Positions 51,404-58,896 of a stretch of 64,000 bases of DNA are shown here, piece after piece. Source of the stretch: Lacrimispora amygdalina (GTDB taxonomy: Bacteria > Bacillota > Clostridia > Lachnospirales > Lachnospiraceae); NCBI RefSeq assembly GCF_900205965.1, contig NZ_OAOF01000004.1, forward strand, positions 248,001 through 312,000, given 5' to 3'. Each line of letters opens with the position of its first letter. Within the stretch, counting starts at the first letter, position 1. The notes below the pieces were generated by a model. The model was not told where the DNA came from, made no database searches, and worked only from the letters and a program-made list of their open reading frames with translations. The translations under genes were made by a program, and so were the position numbers.

Positions 51404-52661
51404 TGTATCCCGCTCTCCTGTCAATTCGAACATTACTTGTAGGTGTCAGGCAAGTACATTCATTTTTTAAGAGTTTTTCCAACCCTTTAGAGTCATCATT
51501 TTTGTATTTATCACAAATACCGCAATGTTTACAGGTATGGGTTTTATCGGTGGGTTCCGTATACGTACAGATTACGCCTTCATAATTTCTTAAAATCACT
51601 TTTTCCGGCGATTGGGAAATTACATATTGGGGATTTACTGGTATCTTGCCTCCGCCTCCAGGTGCATCTATTACAAAAGTAGGTACTGCAAACCCGGAAG
51701 TATGCCCGCGTAACAGCTCTATAATCTCAATTCCTCTCGCTACCGGGGTGCGGAAATGTTCAATGCCCTCAGACAGATCGCATTGATAGATATAATAAGG
51801 TCTTACCCGGTTCACTACTAATTGCTGTACAAGGGATTTCATAACAGATGGGCAGTCATTAATATTCTTTAATAAAACAGACTGGTTCCCCAGGGGAATT
51901 CCAGCATCTGCAAGCATTTTGCATGCAAGTTTTGATTCCGGTGTTATTTCATAGGGATGATTGAAATGGGTATTAATCCAGACCGGATGGTACTTTTTAA
52001 TCATGTTACATAATTCTTCTGTAATACGCTGGGGCATAACAACTGGAACCCGGGTTCCAATTCTAATAATTTCAACATGAGGGATTGCCCGTAATTCTTT
52101 TAAAATAAATTCAAGTTTTTCATCAGAAACGCACAATGCATCACCGCCGGATAATAAAACATCTCTGACTTCTTTATGCGCTTTTATATATTGAATGGCT
52201 TTTAAAATGGATCTTCTTGATAAGGAACTATCTTCCTGGCCTGCAAAACGTCTTCTTGTACAATGCCTGCAATACATGGAGCACTGCTCGGTTATGAGTA
52301 AAAGCACCCGGTCCGGATATCTGTGTGTGAGTCCGCGAACCGGAGAGTCCAGTGTTTCATGTAAGGGATCACAACTGTCACAATCCGATATTTTTGATTC
52401 ATGAACCGTTGGTACTGCCTGCCTTCTGATGGGACAATTATAATCTTTGGGATTAATGAGAGTCGCGTAGTAAGGAGTAACTGCCATTTTTAATTTCTTT
52501 AGGCTTGTGATGATTCCAAACTTTTCGTCTTCTGTCAGATTGATGATTTTCTCCAGTTCTTCAACTGTGGTGATCCGATTGGATATCTGCCATTGCCAGC
52601 TGTTCCACTGTTCTTCGGTAACATCTTTCCATAATTCTATATTTTTATAATTTCTCTGCAT
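51384..52661 (-). CDS. ablA: Lysine 2,3-aminomutase
   Basis: The 425-residue radical SAM/PLP enzyme has the cluster motif EQCSMYCRHCTRRRFAG (C-x3-C-x2-C), DVLLSGGDALCVSDEKLEFIL, and NTHFNHPYEITPES. FVIDAPGGGGKIPVNPQYV contains the Lys-PLP region, and a C-terminal CKHCGICDKYK zinc-type cluster follows. It isomerises L-lysine to L-beta-lysine. Combined with AblB it makes an osmolyte; alone it would start lysine fermentation, but no kamDE genes are present. GGAGG is 5 bases from the ATG. It lies 100 bases after the amino-acid transporter genes with no clear terminator between. Confidence 0.95.
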   Translation of the reverse strand: MQRNYKNIELWKDVTEEQWNSWQWQISNRITTVEELEKIINLTEDEKFGIITSLKKLKMAVTPYYATLINPKDYNCPIRRQAVPTVHESKISDCDSCDPLHETLDSPVRGLTHRYPDRVLLLITEQCSMYCRHCTRRRFAGQEDSSLSRRSILKAIQYIKAHKEVRDVLLSGGDALCVSDEKLEFILKELRAIPHVEIIRIGTRVPVVMPQRITEELCNMIKKYHPVWINTHFNHPYEITPESKLACKMLADAGIPLGNQSVLLKNINDCPSVMKSLVQQLVVNRVRPYYIYQCDLSEGIEHFRTPVARGIEIIELLRGHTSGFAVPTFVIDAPGGGGKIPVNPQYVISQSPEKVILRNYEGVICTYTEPTDKTHTCKHCGICDKYKNDDSKGLEKLLKNECTCLTPTSNVRIDRRAGYNEKVPM

Positions 52662-52697
52662 TCATACCTCCATGAAAACGGTTCATAGTTACGTTGA

Positions 52698-52745
52698 TTA
52701 CGATTCAGCCTGTGCACAAACGGTTGCCGCAAGGTTGAATCGTAA
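52698..52745. repeat. 10-bp inverted repeat between transporter and ablA
   Basis: TTACGATTCA (52698-52707) and TGAATCGTAA (52736-52745) are perfect inverted repeats around a 28-base loop. There is no U-tract, so it is unlikely to end transcription. It could stabilise or process the mRNA between the transporter and ablAB, or be an operator for a separate ablA promoter. Confidence 0.5.
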
Positions 52746-52761
52746 CATGAATTCTGATATA

Positions 52762-53484
52762 TTATAAAATCTGCGATATAAATTCTTTCGTTCTGTCATT
52801 TACCGGATTATTAAATATTTCTTCCGGTGTCCCTTCTTCCACTATCCTGCCTTCGTCCATGTATATAATTCTGTCAGCAACTTCCTTTGCAAATCCCATC
52901 TCATGGGTCACAACAACCATGGTCATGCCGTCATCTGCAAGATTCTTCATAACCTTCAAAACCTCACCAACCAGTTCAGGATCAAGGGCTGAAGTAGGTT
53001 CATCAAACAGCATGATCTTAGGATTCATCGCTAATGCTCGTGCGATAGCGACACGCTGTTTTTGTCCTCCTGATATCATGGCGGGATATGTATCCGCCTT
53101 ATCCTGCATATTAACTTTATCCAGCAATATAAGGCCTTGCTCCTTTGCATCAGCAAGGGGGACCTTCTTAACCTGCGTCAAGCCTTCTATCACATTTTCC
53201 AACACCGTTCTGTGTGGAAAAAGATTAAAATGCTGAAATACCATGCCTACCTCTTGTCTGACTAAATGCAGATTTTTGGACTTTGCTGTAATTGTTTTCC
53301 CACCCAGACTTATGGTACCCTCCTGGTATTTTTCAAGGAAATTAATGCACCTTAGTAACGTACTCTTCCCTGAACCACTTGAGCCAATAATAACAACAAC
53401 TTCATTTTCATCTACATGGAAGTTTATATCATGCAATACCTGATGTTTCCCAAACCATTTATTAAGTCCATTTATATCTATCAT
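52762..53484 (-). CDS. Polar amino-acid ABC transporter ATP-binding protein
   Basis: The 240-residue ATPase has Walker [11 protein letters not shown]-loop [19 protein letters not shown], signature ISGGQKQR (Ile in place of Leu), Walker [21 protein letters not shown] and H-loop [14 protein letters not shown]. This is typical of the GlnQ/HisP group for polar amino acids. With the permease and binding protein upstream it forms a complete importer. Its position before ablAB suggests lysine as the substrate; the family also covers Gln, Arg, His and cystine. Confidence 0.95.
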   Translation of the reverse strand: MIDINGLNKWFGKHQVLHDINFHVDENEVVVIIGSSGSGKSTLLRCINFLEKYQEGTISLGGKTITAKSKNLHLVRQEVGMVFQHFNLFPHRTVLENVIEGLTQVKKVPLADAKEQGLILLDKVNMQDKADTYPAMISGGQKQRVAIARALAMNPKIMLFDEPTSALDPELVGEVLKVMKNLADDGMTMVVVTHEMGFAKEVADRIIYMDEGRIVEEGTPEEIFNNPVNDRTKEFISQIL

Positions 53485-53491
53485 AGGCTGA

Positions 53492-54163
53492 TCACTCCAT
53501 TACTTTAAAATCACTGACATTTAACCGTCTCTCAACTGCATTTGCAAATATCGTTAAGATTGAGGTCATAATTAAATAGTAAATAGCTGCTATCGTCAAC
53601 ATCTCCATCAGCCGGAACGTGGAAGAACCAACCTGCCTGGCATATAGCAACAATTCCGGTATTGCAACAGCACTTGCTAAAGAAGAGTCTTTTAATGCTA
53701 TAATTAACTGATTACTCAATGAGGGGACTGCACGCTTGAATGCCTGGGGTAATATGATGCGGCGCATAACTTTCCTTTCTGTCATTCCCAGAGAAAGACC
53801 TGCTTCCCGCTGCCCTCTGGCAATTCCCTGTATCGCCCCTCTGAATATCTCCGCAATATATGCGGCATTATGAAGTCCAAGTGCTAAAAAAGCAGATGGT
53901 AAATTCCCAAGACGAACAATATTAACTAATCCAAAATAAATAAATAGCAGCTGTAACAGCAACGGTGTTCCCCGGACAATCCATATATAAACTTTCGCCG
54001 GAAAACTTAAAATTCCATATTTGGATATACGCATCAGTGCAAGAACAAGCCCTAATATCAGACCAATCAGGATACCGAATACTGTCACCAGCACAGTCAT
54101 CTTTGCTGCAGCTAAAAATGACAAAAAATATTTTGGAATGATTGAAAAATCCCAAATGCTCAT
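53492..54163 (-). CDS. Polar amino-acid ABC transporter permease
   Basis: The ATG at 54163 follows AAGGAG; a GTG 18 bases upstream overlaps that site and is rejected. The 223-residue permease has about five helices. It has the HisM/GlnP motifs [16 protein letters not shown] and [52 protein letters not shown], with the EAA loop that contacts the ATPase. It probably works as a homodimer, as only one permease gene is present. Confidence 0.95.
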   Translation of the reverse strand: MSIWDFSIIPKYFLSFLAAAKMTVLVTVFGILIGLILGLVLALMRISKYGILSFPAKVYIWIVRGTPLLLQLLFIYFGLVNIVRLGNLPSAFLALGLHNAAYIAEIFRGAIQGIARGQREAGLSLGMTERKVMRRIILPQAFKRAVPSLSNQLIIALKDSSLASAVAIPELLLYARQVGSSTFRLMEMLTIAAIYYLIMTSILTIFANAVERRLNVSDFKVME

Positions 54164-54193
54164 ACTTTTTCTCCTTTTCACTTAATCCTGAAA

Positions 54194-54982
54194 TTACTTC
54201 ACGGTGATATCTACACCATCAAGCCATTTTTCGCTGATCTTTGTCAATGTACCATCATCATGCATATCTTTTAAGATTTCATTTATTCGTTCCAGCAGTT
54301 CCTTATCATCCTTGTTGATTGCTATTCCCATACTTTCAAGCCGCAGCAACTCACCAACAGGCATAATCTTATCTCCGCCCGCAATATCCTTCATTGCAGA
54401 CAAGCCTACCAGCCGGTCCGTAATTACACCGTCTACCCGGCCATTGATCAATTCCATAAGTGTGGCATTATCATCCTGATAGAAGCTTACTTCTGCTCCC
54501 AGCTTTTCCCCATCCTGAACGAAATTGGTTCCTGTGGCTACAGCAATCTTTTTTCCCTCCATTTGATTCACATCTGTAATTCCGGAATCTTTATTCACGA
54601 ATAACTGTGCACCGGAATAATAATAGGGGCTGGTGAAATCCACAACTTTTAAACGTTCATCTGTGATCGCCATGCTGCCTAAGATCCCATCGTATCGCTT
54701 GTTTCTTAAGCCTTCCGTCAGTCCATCCCAGTCGGATGTGACATAATTAAGCTTTACTCCTAAACGCTTCGCTATCTCCTGCCCTGTATCTACATCAAAT
54801 CCTACGACTTTACCATCTTCCATATAGTTAAATGGGGGATAACCTCCACTTCCTACAACAGTTAAGGTCTCTGCCTTTTCAACCCGTTTTAAACTGTCTG
54901 TTTCCTCCTTTTTACAACCTGTGACCAGAATTGAAAATGATATTAACATTAGTAAAAACATTAATCTTTTTTCAAGTTTCAT
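54194..54982 (-). CDS. Polar amino-acid ABC transporter substrate-binding lipoprotein
   Basis: The 262-residue protein has a lipoprotein signal (helix after KLEKR, lipobox LVTGC). The type II periplasmic-binding fold follows, with GGYPPFNYMEDGKVVGFDVDTGQEIAKRLGVKL, WDGLTEGLRNKRYDGILGSMAITDERLKVVDFTSPYYYSGAQLFV and VATGTNFVQD. It belongs to SBP family 3. The Asp in GFDVD and Arg in DERLK-type positions normally clamp the alpha-amino-acid group. AAGGAGG precedes the ATG, and the promoter/operator at 55010-55050 lies just upstream; this is the first gene of the unit. Confidence 0.94.
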   Translation of the reverse strand: MKLEKRLMFLLMLISFSILVTGCKKEETDSLKRVEKAETLTVVGSGGYPPFNYMEDGKVVGFDVDTGQEIAKRLGVKLNYVTSDWDGLTEGLRNKRYDGILGSMAITDERLKVVDFTSPYYYSGAQLFVNKDSGITDVNQMEGKKIAVATGTNFVQDGEKLGAEVSFYQDDNATLMELINGRVDGVITDRLVGLSAMKDIAGGDKIMPVGELLRLESMGIAINKDDKELLERINEILKDMHDDGTLTKISEKWLDGVDITVK

Positions 54983-55009
54983 ATACCCTCCTTATTCTTT
55001 GAAGCAATA

Positions 55010-55043
55010 AGTAACAACTTCATTTTAACACAAAGTTGTTACT
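55010..55043 (-). promoter_or_regulatory. Operator-like inverted repeat on the amino-acid transporter promoter (site B)
   Basis: AGTAACAACTT, 12 bases, AAGTTGTTACT is a perfect 11-bp inverted repeat. Its spacing and core are identical to site A at 30712-30745. It spans the promoter: one arm fills the -35/-10 spacer and the other lies right after the -10. A dimeric or tetrameric repressor bound here would block RNA polymerase. Confidence 0.75.
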
Positions 55044-55050
55044 TTTCCAA
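55022..55050 (-). promoter_or_regulatory. Sigma-A promoter of the amino-acid transporter/ablAB unit
   Basis: On the minus strand TTGGAA (55045-55050) and TAAAAT (55022-55027) are separated by exactly 17 bases. Transcription would start near 55015, about 33 bases before the first ATG. Confidence 0.65.
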
Positions 55051-55151
55051 GTAAAAGTTTACTTAATTAACAATATTTGGAAATAAATGCCAGAATTACA
55101 CTTGGATTTTTACCTGGTATATGGTAAATAGCTGGTCCAGGAAATAAATAA

Positions 55152-55170
55152 GCCGCCCCATTGGGGCGGC
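55152..55170 (-). terminator. Terminator of the YiiX/C92-like gene
   Basis: GCCGCCCC-ATT-GGGGCGGC is a perfect GC-only stem with a tight loop, followed on the minus strand by TTATTTATTTCC. It is the strongest short stem in the region and separates the gene from the transporter promoter. Confidence 0.85.
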
Positions 55171-55214
55171 GGAAATGGTATTACCAAAAGTCGGGGGGAA
55201 ATGCTTAATTTCCA

Positions 55215-56051
55215 TTATTTTATTGGTACAATCAATAGCTTTGAGCAATTTTTTATATCTCTTGGGGTAATGCCAGGTTCATTATATGAACCTTTAGTCT
55301 CAATATTAATCCCCTGATTATAATATGCAGCCCAAACTAATTCCGAACAATACCAATCTTTTTCACTAGCACTAGTATCTTTTGCGAAGTCAATAGAATA
55401 TCCTTTTCCTAATTGACTCTTAGCGAAATCAACAGCATTATTTATATTTGACTCTGTTGCTTCTTTTACATGAAAAATATAAGTATCTTTATCTGCTAAA
55501 CGTTCGTCGTCCAAAACACTTCTAACTACTCCTACATCAATAGCTTCAATAATTCTTATATAATATTGCTTTTGTATACTATCATAAAATTTACCTTCTA
55601 CAATTGCTGCATGTCCGGTAATTCCAAAACCGCCATTAGCTTCGTATATAACATCACCTTTTCTGACATTATTTAATAATTTGTAAGATGAATAATCAGC
55701 TTGTTTAGGCAATGAAGTTCCTGTATTATAATACCACTTTGAGCCTCCTCCACTTCTACGGTCAAAATATTCAGGCGGAACCTCTAAAACATTGTAGTAT
55801 GTCTTCACATAATCAGAAACTTTAGTATAGTTAGATGATTTGTATTCATCTAAAAAGGTTTCCAGACTCATATCGAGTGGAATATTGTTTGATTGAGCAT
55901 ATTCCATTAATTCTTCATAGCTGTTAATTAGTTGATTTTCAAAGTCCACATTGCTATTTTTCTCCTTAGCAAATGCAACATTACCTGAGGATAAAAGCAC
56001 TACAATAGCAAGTAGCAAACATTTAAAATGACTTATTTTCTTTATTTTCAT
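55215..56051 (-). CDS. Secreted YiiX/YebB-like (C92) papain-fold amidase
   Basis: The 278-residue protein has a signal peptide (KIKKISHFK, hydrophobic core, cleavage near AFA). A helical segment (about 35-95) precedes a permuted NlpC/P60-like domain with KGDVIYEANGGFGITGHAAIVEG (catalytic His) and WYCSELVWAAYYNQGI (catalytic Cys). Such YiiX/YebB enzymes are proposed amidases or peptidases on cell-wall peptides or lipids. AAGGAGG precedes the ATG. Its codon use is clearly more AT-rich than genes to its left. It is a single-gene unit facing the Bce-type two-component genes. Confidence 0.82.
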   Translation of the reverse strand: MKIKKISHFKCLLLAIVVLLSSGNVAFAKEKNSNVDFENQLINSYEELMEYAQSNNIPLDMSLETFLDEYKSSNYTKVSDYVKTYYNVLEVPPEYFDRRSGGGSKWYYNTGTSLPKQADYSSYKLLNNVRKGDVIYEANGGFGITGHAAIVEGKFYDSIQKQYYIRIIEAIDVGVVRSVLDDERLADKDTYIFHVKEATESNINNAVDFAKSQLGKGYSIDFAKDTSASEKDWYCSELVWAAYYNQGINIETKGSYNEPGITPRDIKNCSKLLIVPIK

Positions 56052-56353
56052 TTTTAATCTTCTCCTCCTTTTATACGCTATAATTTTGTTCTTTACCAGT
56101 ACATTTTAACCACTTCCTTTTCACTCGAGATTATTCGTATTTATTTCTATTAAATTAACATTAAACTTTAATATACTCAACATTTTGCAACTGAATGGTA
56201 TTTATATAACACCGAATGGTGAAATTATAAATAAAACATAAGCATTTATACCCTTTCTATATAGAAGTTGTTAATATAAATTTGCTATGCTATACTACAT
56301 TAAGAATCTGGAATTGATACTATCAAAAAAGACAGGAAAGGAGCGTGCATAAT
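56052..56353. other. Divergent AT-rich gap before the Bce-type module
   Basis: These 302 bases contain the leader of the C92-like gene and the promoter at 56268-56296. A half-site AAGTTGTTA near 56266 resembles sites A and B, but its partner arm is missing. No small gene or structured RNA was recognised. Confidence 0.5.
56268..56296 (+). promoter_or_regulatory. Promoter of the two-component genes
   Basis: TTGTTA (56268-56273) and TATACT (56291-56296) are separated by 17 bases. It sits about 58 bases before the response-regulator ATG. Confidence 0.6.
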
Positions 56354-57019
56354 ATGTATCAAATAATGATTATTGAAGATGACCCTATTATTCGTGAAGA
56401 ACTAGCTACCCTTTTACAAAGTAATGGCTATTCAATTGTAATCTTAAAAAACTTTTTCAATGTTATCGATGAAGTTAAAGCACGTAATCCACATTTAATA
56501 TTATTAGATATAAATCTTCCTTCATATGACGGTTTTAAACTATGCTCGAAAATCCGTACATTTTCGAATGTACCCATTATTTTTGTAACTAGTCGTAATA
56601 CAGATATGGATGAATTGAACAGTATTATGCTAGGTGGAGATGATTTTATTACAAAACCTTATAATACGCCTATCCTACTCGCCCGTATTGCTTCATTATT
56701 AAAGCGATCTTATATTTCAACTTACACAGAATCTATATGCTACTGTGAAATAACTCTTTACTTAGAAAGCAGTAAGGTAGCATTTAATAATAATTCCATT
56801 GAACTTACTAAAAATGAACTTAAGATTTTGGCATTTCTTTTTAAAAATGCAGGAAAAATTGTTTCACGTGCAGACTTGATGGATTATCTTTGGGATAACC
56901 AGTTATATATAGATGACAATGCATTAAGTGTGAATATTACAAGATTACGAAATAAATTAAAACAAATTGGAATAACAAATTTTATTCAAACCAAGCATCG
57001 GCAAGGGTATATGATATGA
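56354..57019 (+). CDS. BceR-like OmpR-family response regulator
   Basis: The ATG at 56354 is used (AAAGGAG 10 bases upstream); a GTG at 56345 touches that site. The 221-residue protein has a receiver domain with acidic pair EDD, phospho-acceptor Asp52 in LLDINLPSYDG, and the conserved FVTSRN and KPYNTP segments. A winged-helix OmpR output domain follows (about 125-220: LTKNELKILAFLFKNAGKIVSR and LSVNITRLRNKLKQ). It overlaps the kinase gene by 4 bases and is followed by an ABC transporter, which is the Bce arrangement for sensing cell-wall-active peptides. Confidence 0.93.
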   Translation: MYQIMIIEDDPIIREELATLLQSNGYSIVILKNFFNVIDEVKARNPHLILLDINLPSYDGFKLCSKIRTFSNVPIIFVTSRNTDMDELNSIMLGGDDFITKPYNTPILLARIASLLKRSYISTYTESICYCEITLYLESSKVAFNNNSIELTKNELKILAFLFKNAGKIVSRADLMDYLWDNQLYIDDNALSVNITRLRNKLKQIGITNFIQTKHRQGYMI

Positions 57020-58029
57020 GATACAGGGACTTTCTAAAGGATCAGTTTATTTGTATAATTACACATATTATTTCAATGATCTGCTGCGTTGTTTTTTTAT
57101 TTTCTGTGAACATTTATGAAGGTATTATTGGCATTCTTATTACTGCCTGGGTTCTGATTTTAATTTTTTATATAAATATACATTATTATTTTCGTAACCG
57201 TTATTTTAAAAAGCTCCTTTTTCAGCTTAATAATCTGGACAAGAAATATTTATTTGCAGAATTAATGGATGTACCAGAACAAGCTGAAGACAGAATCGTT
57301 TATGACATATTAAAGACAACCAGCAAATCCATGATCGAGCAAATATCTTTATCCAAACGTGAACGAAAAGAATATAAAGAATACATTGAACAATGGATTC
57401 ATGATGTAAAAACACCTATTGCAGCTATACGGCTGCTATGTGAAAATAATAAAACTGATTTAACAAGAAAGCTCATGGTTGAATTAGAAAAAATCAGCCA
57501 TTTCACAGACCAGGCTCTCTATTATGCAAGAAGTGAAAATGTTGAAAAGGATTATTTGATTAAAGAAGTTGCTTTATCAGATATAATTCATGCTGCAATA
57601 GCTGAAAATAAGCAGCTCTTAATTCAAAATCATATTTCAGTCCATATAAAAAATTGCCAATATTCTATATATACAGATGAAAAATGGATTGGCTTTATTA
57701 TAAATCAGATTATTACCAATGCAGTAAAATATAGTGGCAAGGAGCCTTCCCTGACCTTTTATGCTTATGCAGAGCAAAGCAGTATTTCTTTATGTATCTC
57801 TGATAATGGTGTAGGTATTTCAGAAAATGATTTACCTCGAATTTTTGATAAAGGTTTTACAGGTGAAAATGGAAGAAACGTCAAATGTTCAACCGGTATT
57901 GGGTTATATTTATGTAAACGGTTATGTACTAAACTAGGAATAAGCATCACAGCGCAATCAAAACCTGGTAAAGGAACAACAATGAAAGTCAGTTTTCCAA
58001 AAGGTGATTTTGTTAAAGTGCAGGAATGA
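57016..58029 (+). CDS. BceS-like intramembrane-sensing histidine kinase
   Basis: The 337-residue kinase has two close N-terminal helices (about 15-33 and 38-56) with almost no external loop. A cytoplasmic linker leads to the H-box IEQWIHDVKTPIAAIRLL, then IITNAVKYSG (N-box), DNGVGISENDLPRIFDKGFTG and GIGLYLCKRLC. Lack of a sensor loop is typical of Bce kinases, which sense stimulus through the partner ABC permease. It starts within the stop of the response regulator. A 13-bp perfect hairpin spans its stop codon. Confidence 0.93.
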   Translation: MRYRDFLKDQFICIITHIISMICCVVFLFSVNIYEGIIGILITAWVLILIFYINIHYYFRNRYFKKLLFQLNNLDKKYLFAELMDVPEQAEDRIVYDILKTTSKSMIEQISLSKRERKEYKEYIEQWIHDVKTPIAAIRLLCENNKTDLTRKLMVELEKISHFTDQALYYARSENVEKDYLIKEVALSDIIHAAIAENKQLLIQNHISVHIKNCQYSIYTDEKWIGFIINQIITNAVKYSGKEPSLTFYAYAEQSSISLCISDNGVGISENDLPRIFDKGFTGENGRNVKCSTGIGLYLCKRLCTKLGISITAQSKPGKGTTMKVSFPKGDFVKVQE

Positions 58030-58046
58030 CTGACATTCCTGCACTT
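58016..58046 (+). terminator. Hairpin spanning the kinase stop codon
   Basis: AAGTGCAGGAATG and CATTCCTGCACTT pair perfectly over 13 bp with a 5-base loop that contains part of the TGA stop. It is followed by CTTACATTATT, a weak U-tract, and probably limits read-through into the separately promoted ABC genes. Confidence 0.65.
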
Positions 58047-58062
58047 CTTACATTATTGTAAG
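58047..58062 (+). promoter_or_regulatory. BceR-type operator
   Basis: CTTACA-TTAT-TGTAAG is a perfect inverted repeat matching the TNACA-N4-TGTAA site described for BceR-like regulators. A third half-site, TGTAAG (58068-58073), overlaps the -35. It lies directly upstream of the ABC transporter promoter, as in Bacillus bceAB. Confidence 0.75.
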
Positions 58063-58066
58063 AGTT

Positions 58067-58094
58067 TTGTAAGAAAAGTAGATACACTTATATT
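58067..58094 (+). promoter_or_regulatory. Promoter of the Bce-type ABC transporter
   Basis: TTGTAA (58067-58072) and TATATT (58089-58094) are separated by 16 bases. It is placed just after the BceR-type operator and about 35 bases before the ATPase ATG. Confidence 0.65.
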
Positions 58095-58128
58095 TTTTAT
58101 AAGCTAAAATGAATATGAGGTGAAAAAT

Positions 58129-58896
58129 ATGACACATATCTTAAAAATTGATCACATTGAAAAATACTATGGGAACAAATCGAATGTTACCAAGGCCATT
58201 GACGATATTAGCTTTGAAGTACAAAATGGAGAGTTTATTGCCATTATGGGAGCATCCGGCTCCGGTAAGACAACACTTCTGAATTGTATTTCAACAATTG
58301 ATACAGTCAGTGCAGGACATATCTTTTTACATGACAAAGATGTTACCGAAATCAGAGAAAATGAGCTTGCTCGTTTTCGTAGAGAAAATCTTGGATTTGT
58401 GTTTCAGGATTTTAATTTACTGGATACTCTAACCATTAGAGAAAACATTGCTATGGCCCTGACTATTAATAAAGCACCGGTGCAGGAAATAGACTCCCGT
58501 GTTGAACAAATGGCTAAAAAATTGGATATCCTGCCTATCCTTGATAAGTTTCCATACCAGGTTTCTGGAGGGCAAAAACAGCGGTGTGCCTGCGCTAGAG
58601 CGATGATCAATAAACCTAAACTTATTTTAGCTGATGAACCAACTGGAGCTTTAGACAGCCGCTCTGCTCAATTGCTCCTTACCACAATGCAAACTATGAA
58701 TCAGGAACTAGGTGCGACTATTCTCATGGTAACCCATGATGCTTTTACTGCCAGTTATGCAAAACGAATTCTGTTTCTGAAAGACGGACAGATCTTTACA
58801 GAAATACAAAGAGGCGAACAATCCCGCAAGCAATTGTTCGGGAAAATCCTTGATGTAATGGCTCTGCTGGGAGGTGATCTATCTGATGCACGTTAA
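58129..58896 (+). CDS. BceA-like ABC transporter ATP-binding protein
   Basis: The ATG at 58129 follows GAGGTG; a GTG at 58120 is inside that site. The 255-residue ATPase has Walker A GASGSGKTT, QDFNLLDTLT Q-loop, signature VSGGQKQR, Walker [14 protein letters not shown] and VTHDAFTASYAKR H-loop, as in BceA/YxdL/SalX ATPases. It drives removal of peptide antibiotics from their lipid targets in the membrane. Its 3' end overlaps the permease start by about 11 bases. Confidence 0.95.
   Translation: MTHILKIDHIEKYYGNKSNVTKAIDDISFEVQNGEFIAIMGASGSGKTTLLNCISTIDTVSAGHIFLHDKDVTEIRENELARFRRENLGFVFQDFNLLDTLTIRENIAMALTINKAPVQEIDSRVEQMAKKLDILPILDKFPYQVSGGQKQRCACARAMINKPKLILADEPTGALDSRSAQLLLTTMQTMNQELGATILMVTHDAFTASYAKRILFLKDGQIFTEIQRGEQSRKQLFGKILDVMALLGGDLSDAR

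Noticed and set aside
52662..52761. Lysine riboswitch or T-box upstream of ablA
   Set aside because: The gap is only 100 bases and lacks the lysine riboswitch core and the T-box sequence; it contains only a simple inverted repeat.
56262..56274. Third copy of the site A/B operator before the response regulator
   Set aside because: Only one half-site (AAGTTGTTA) is present; the CAACTT arm at the required 12-base spacing is missing.
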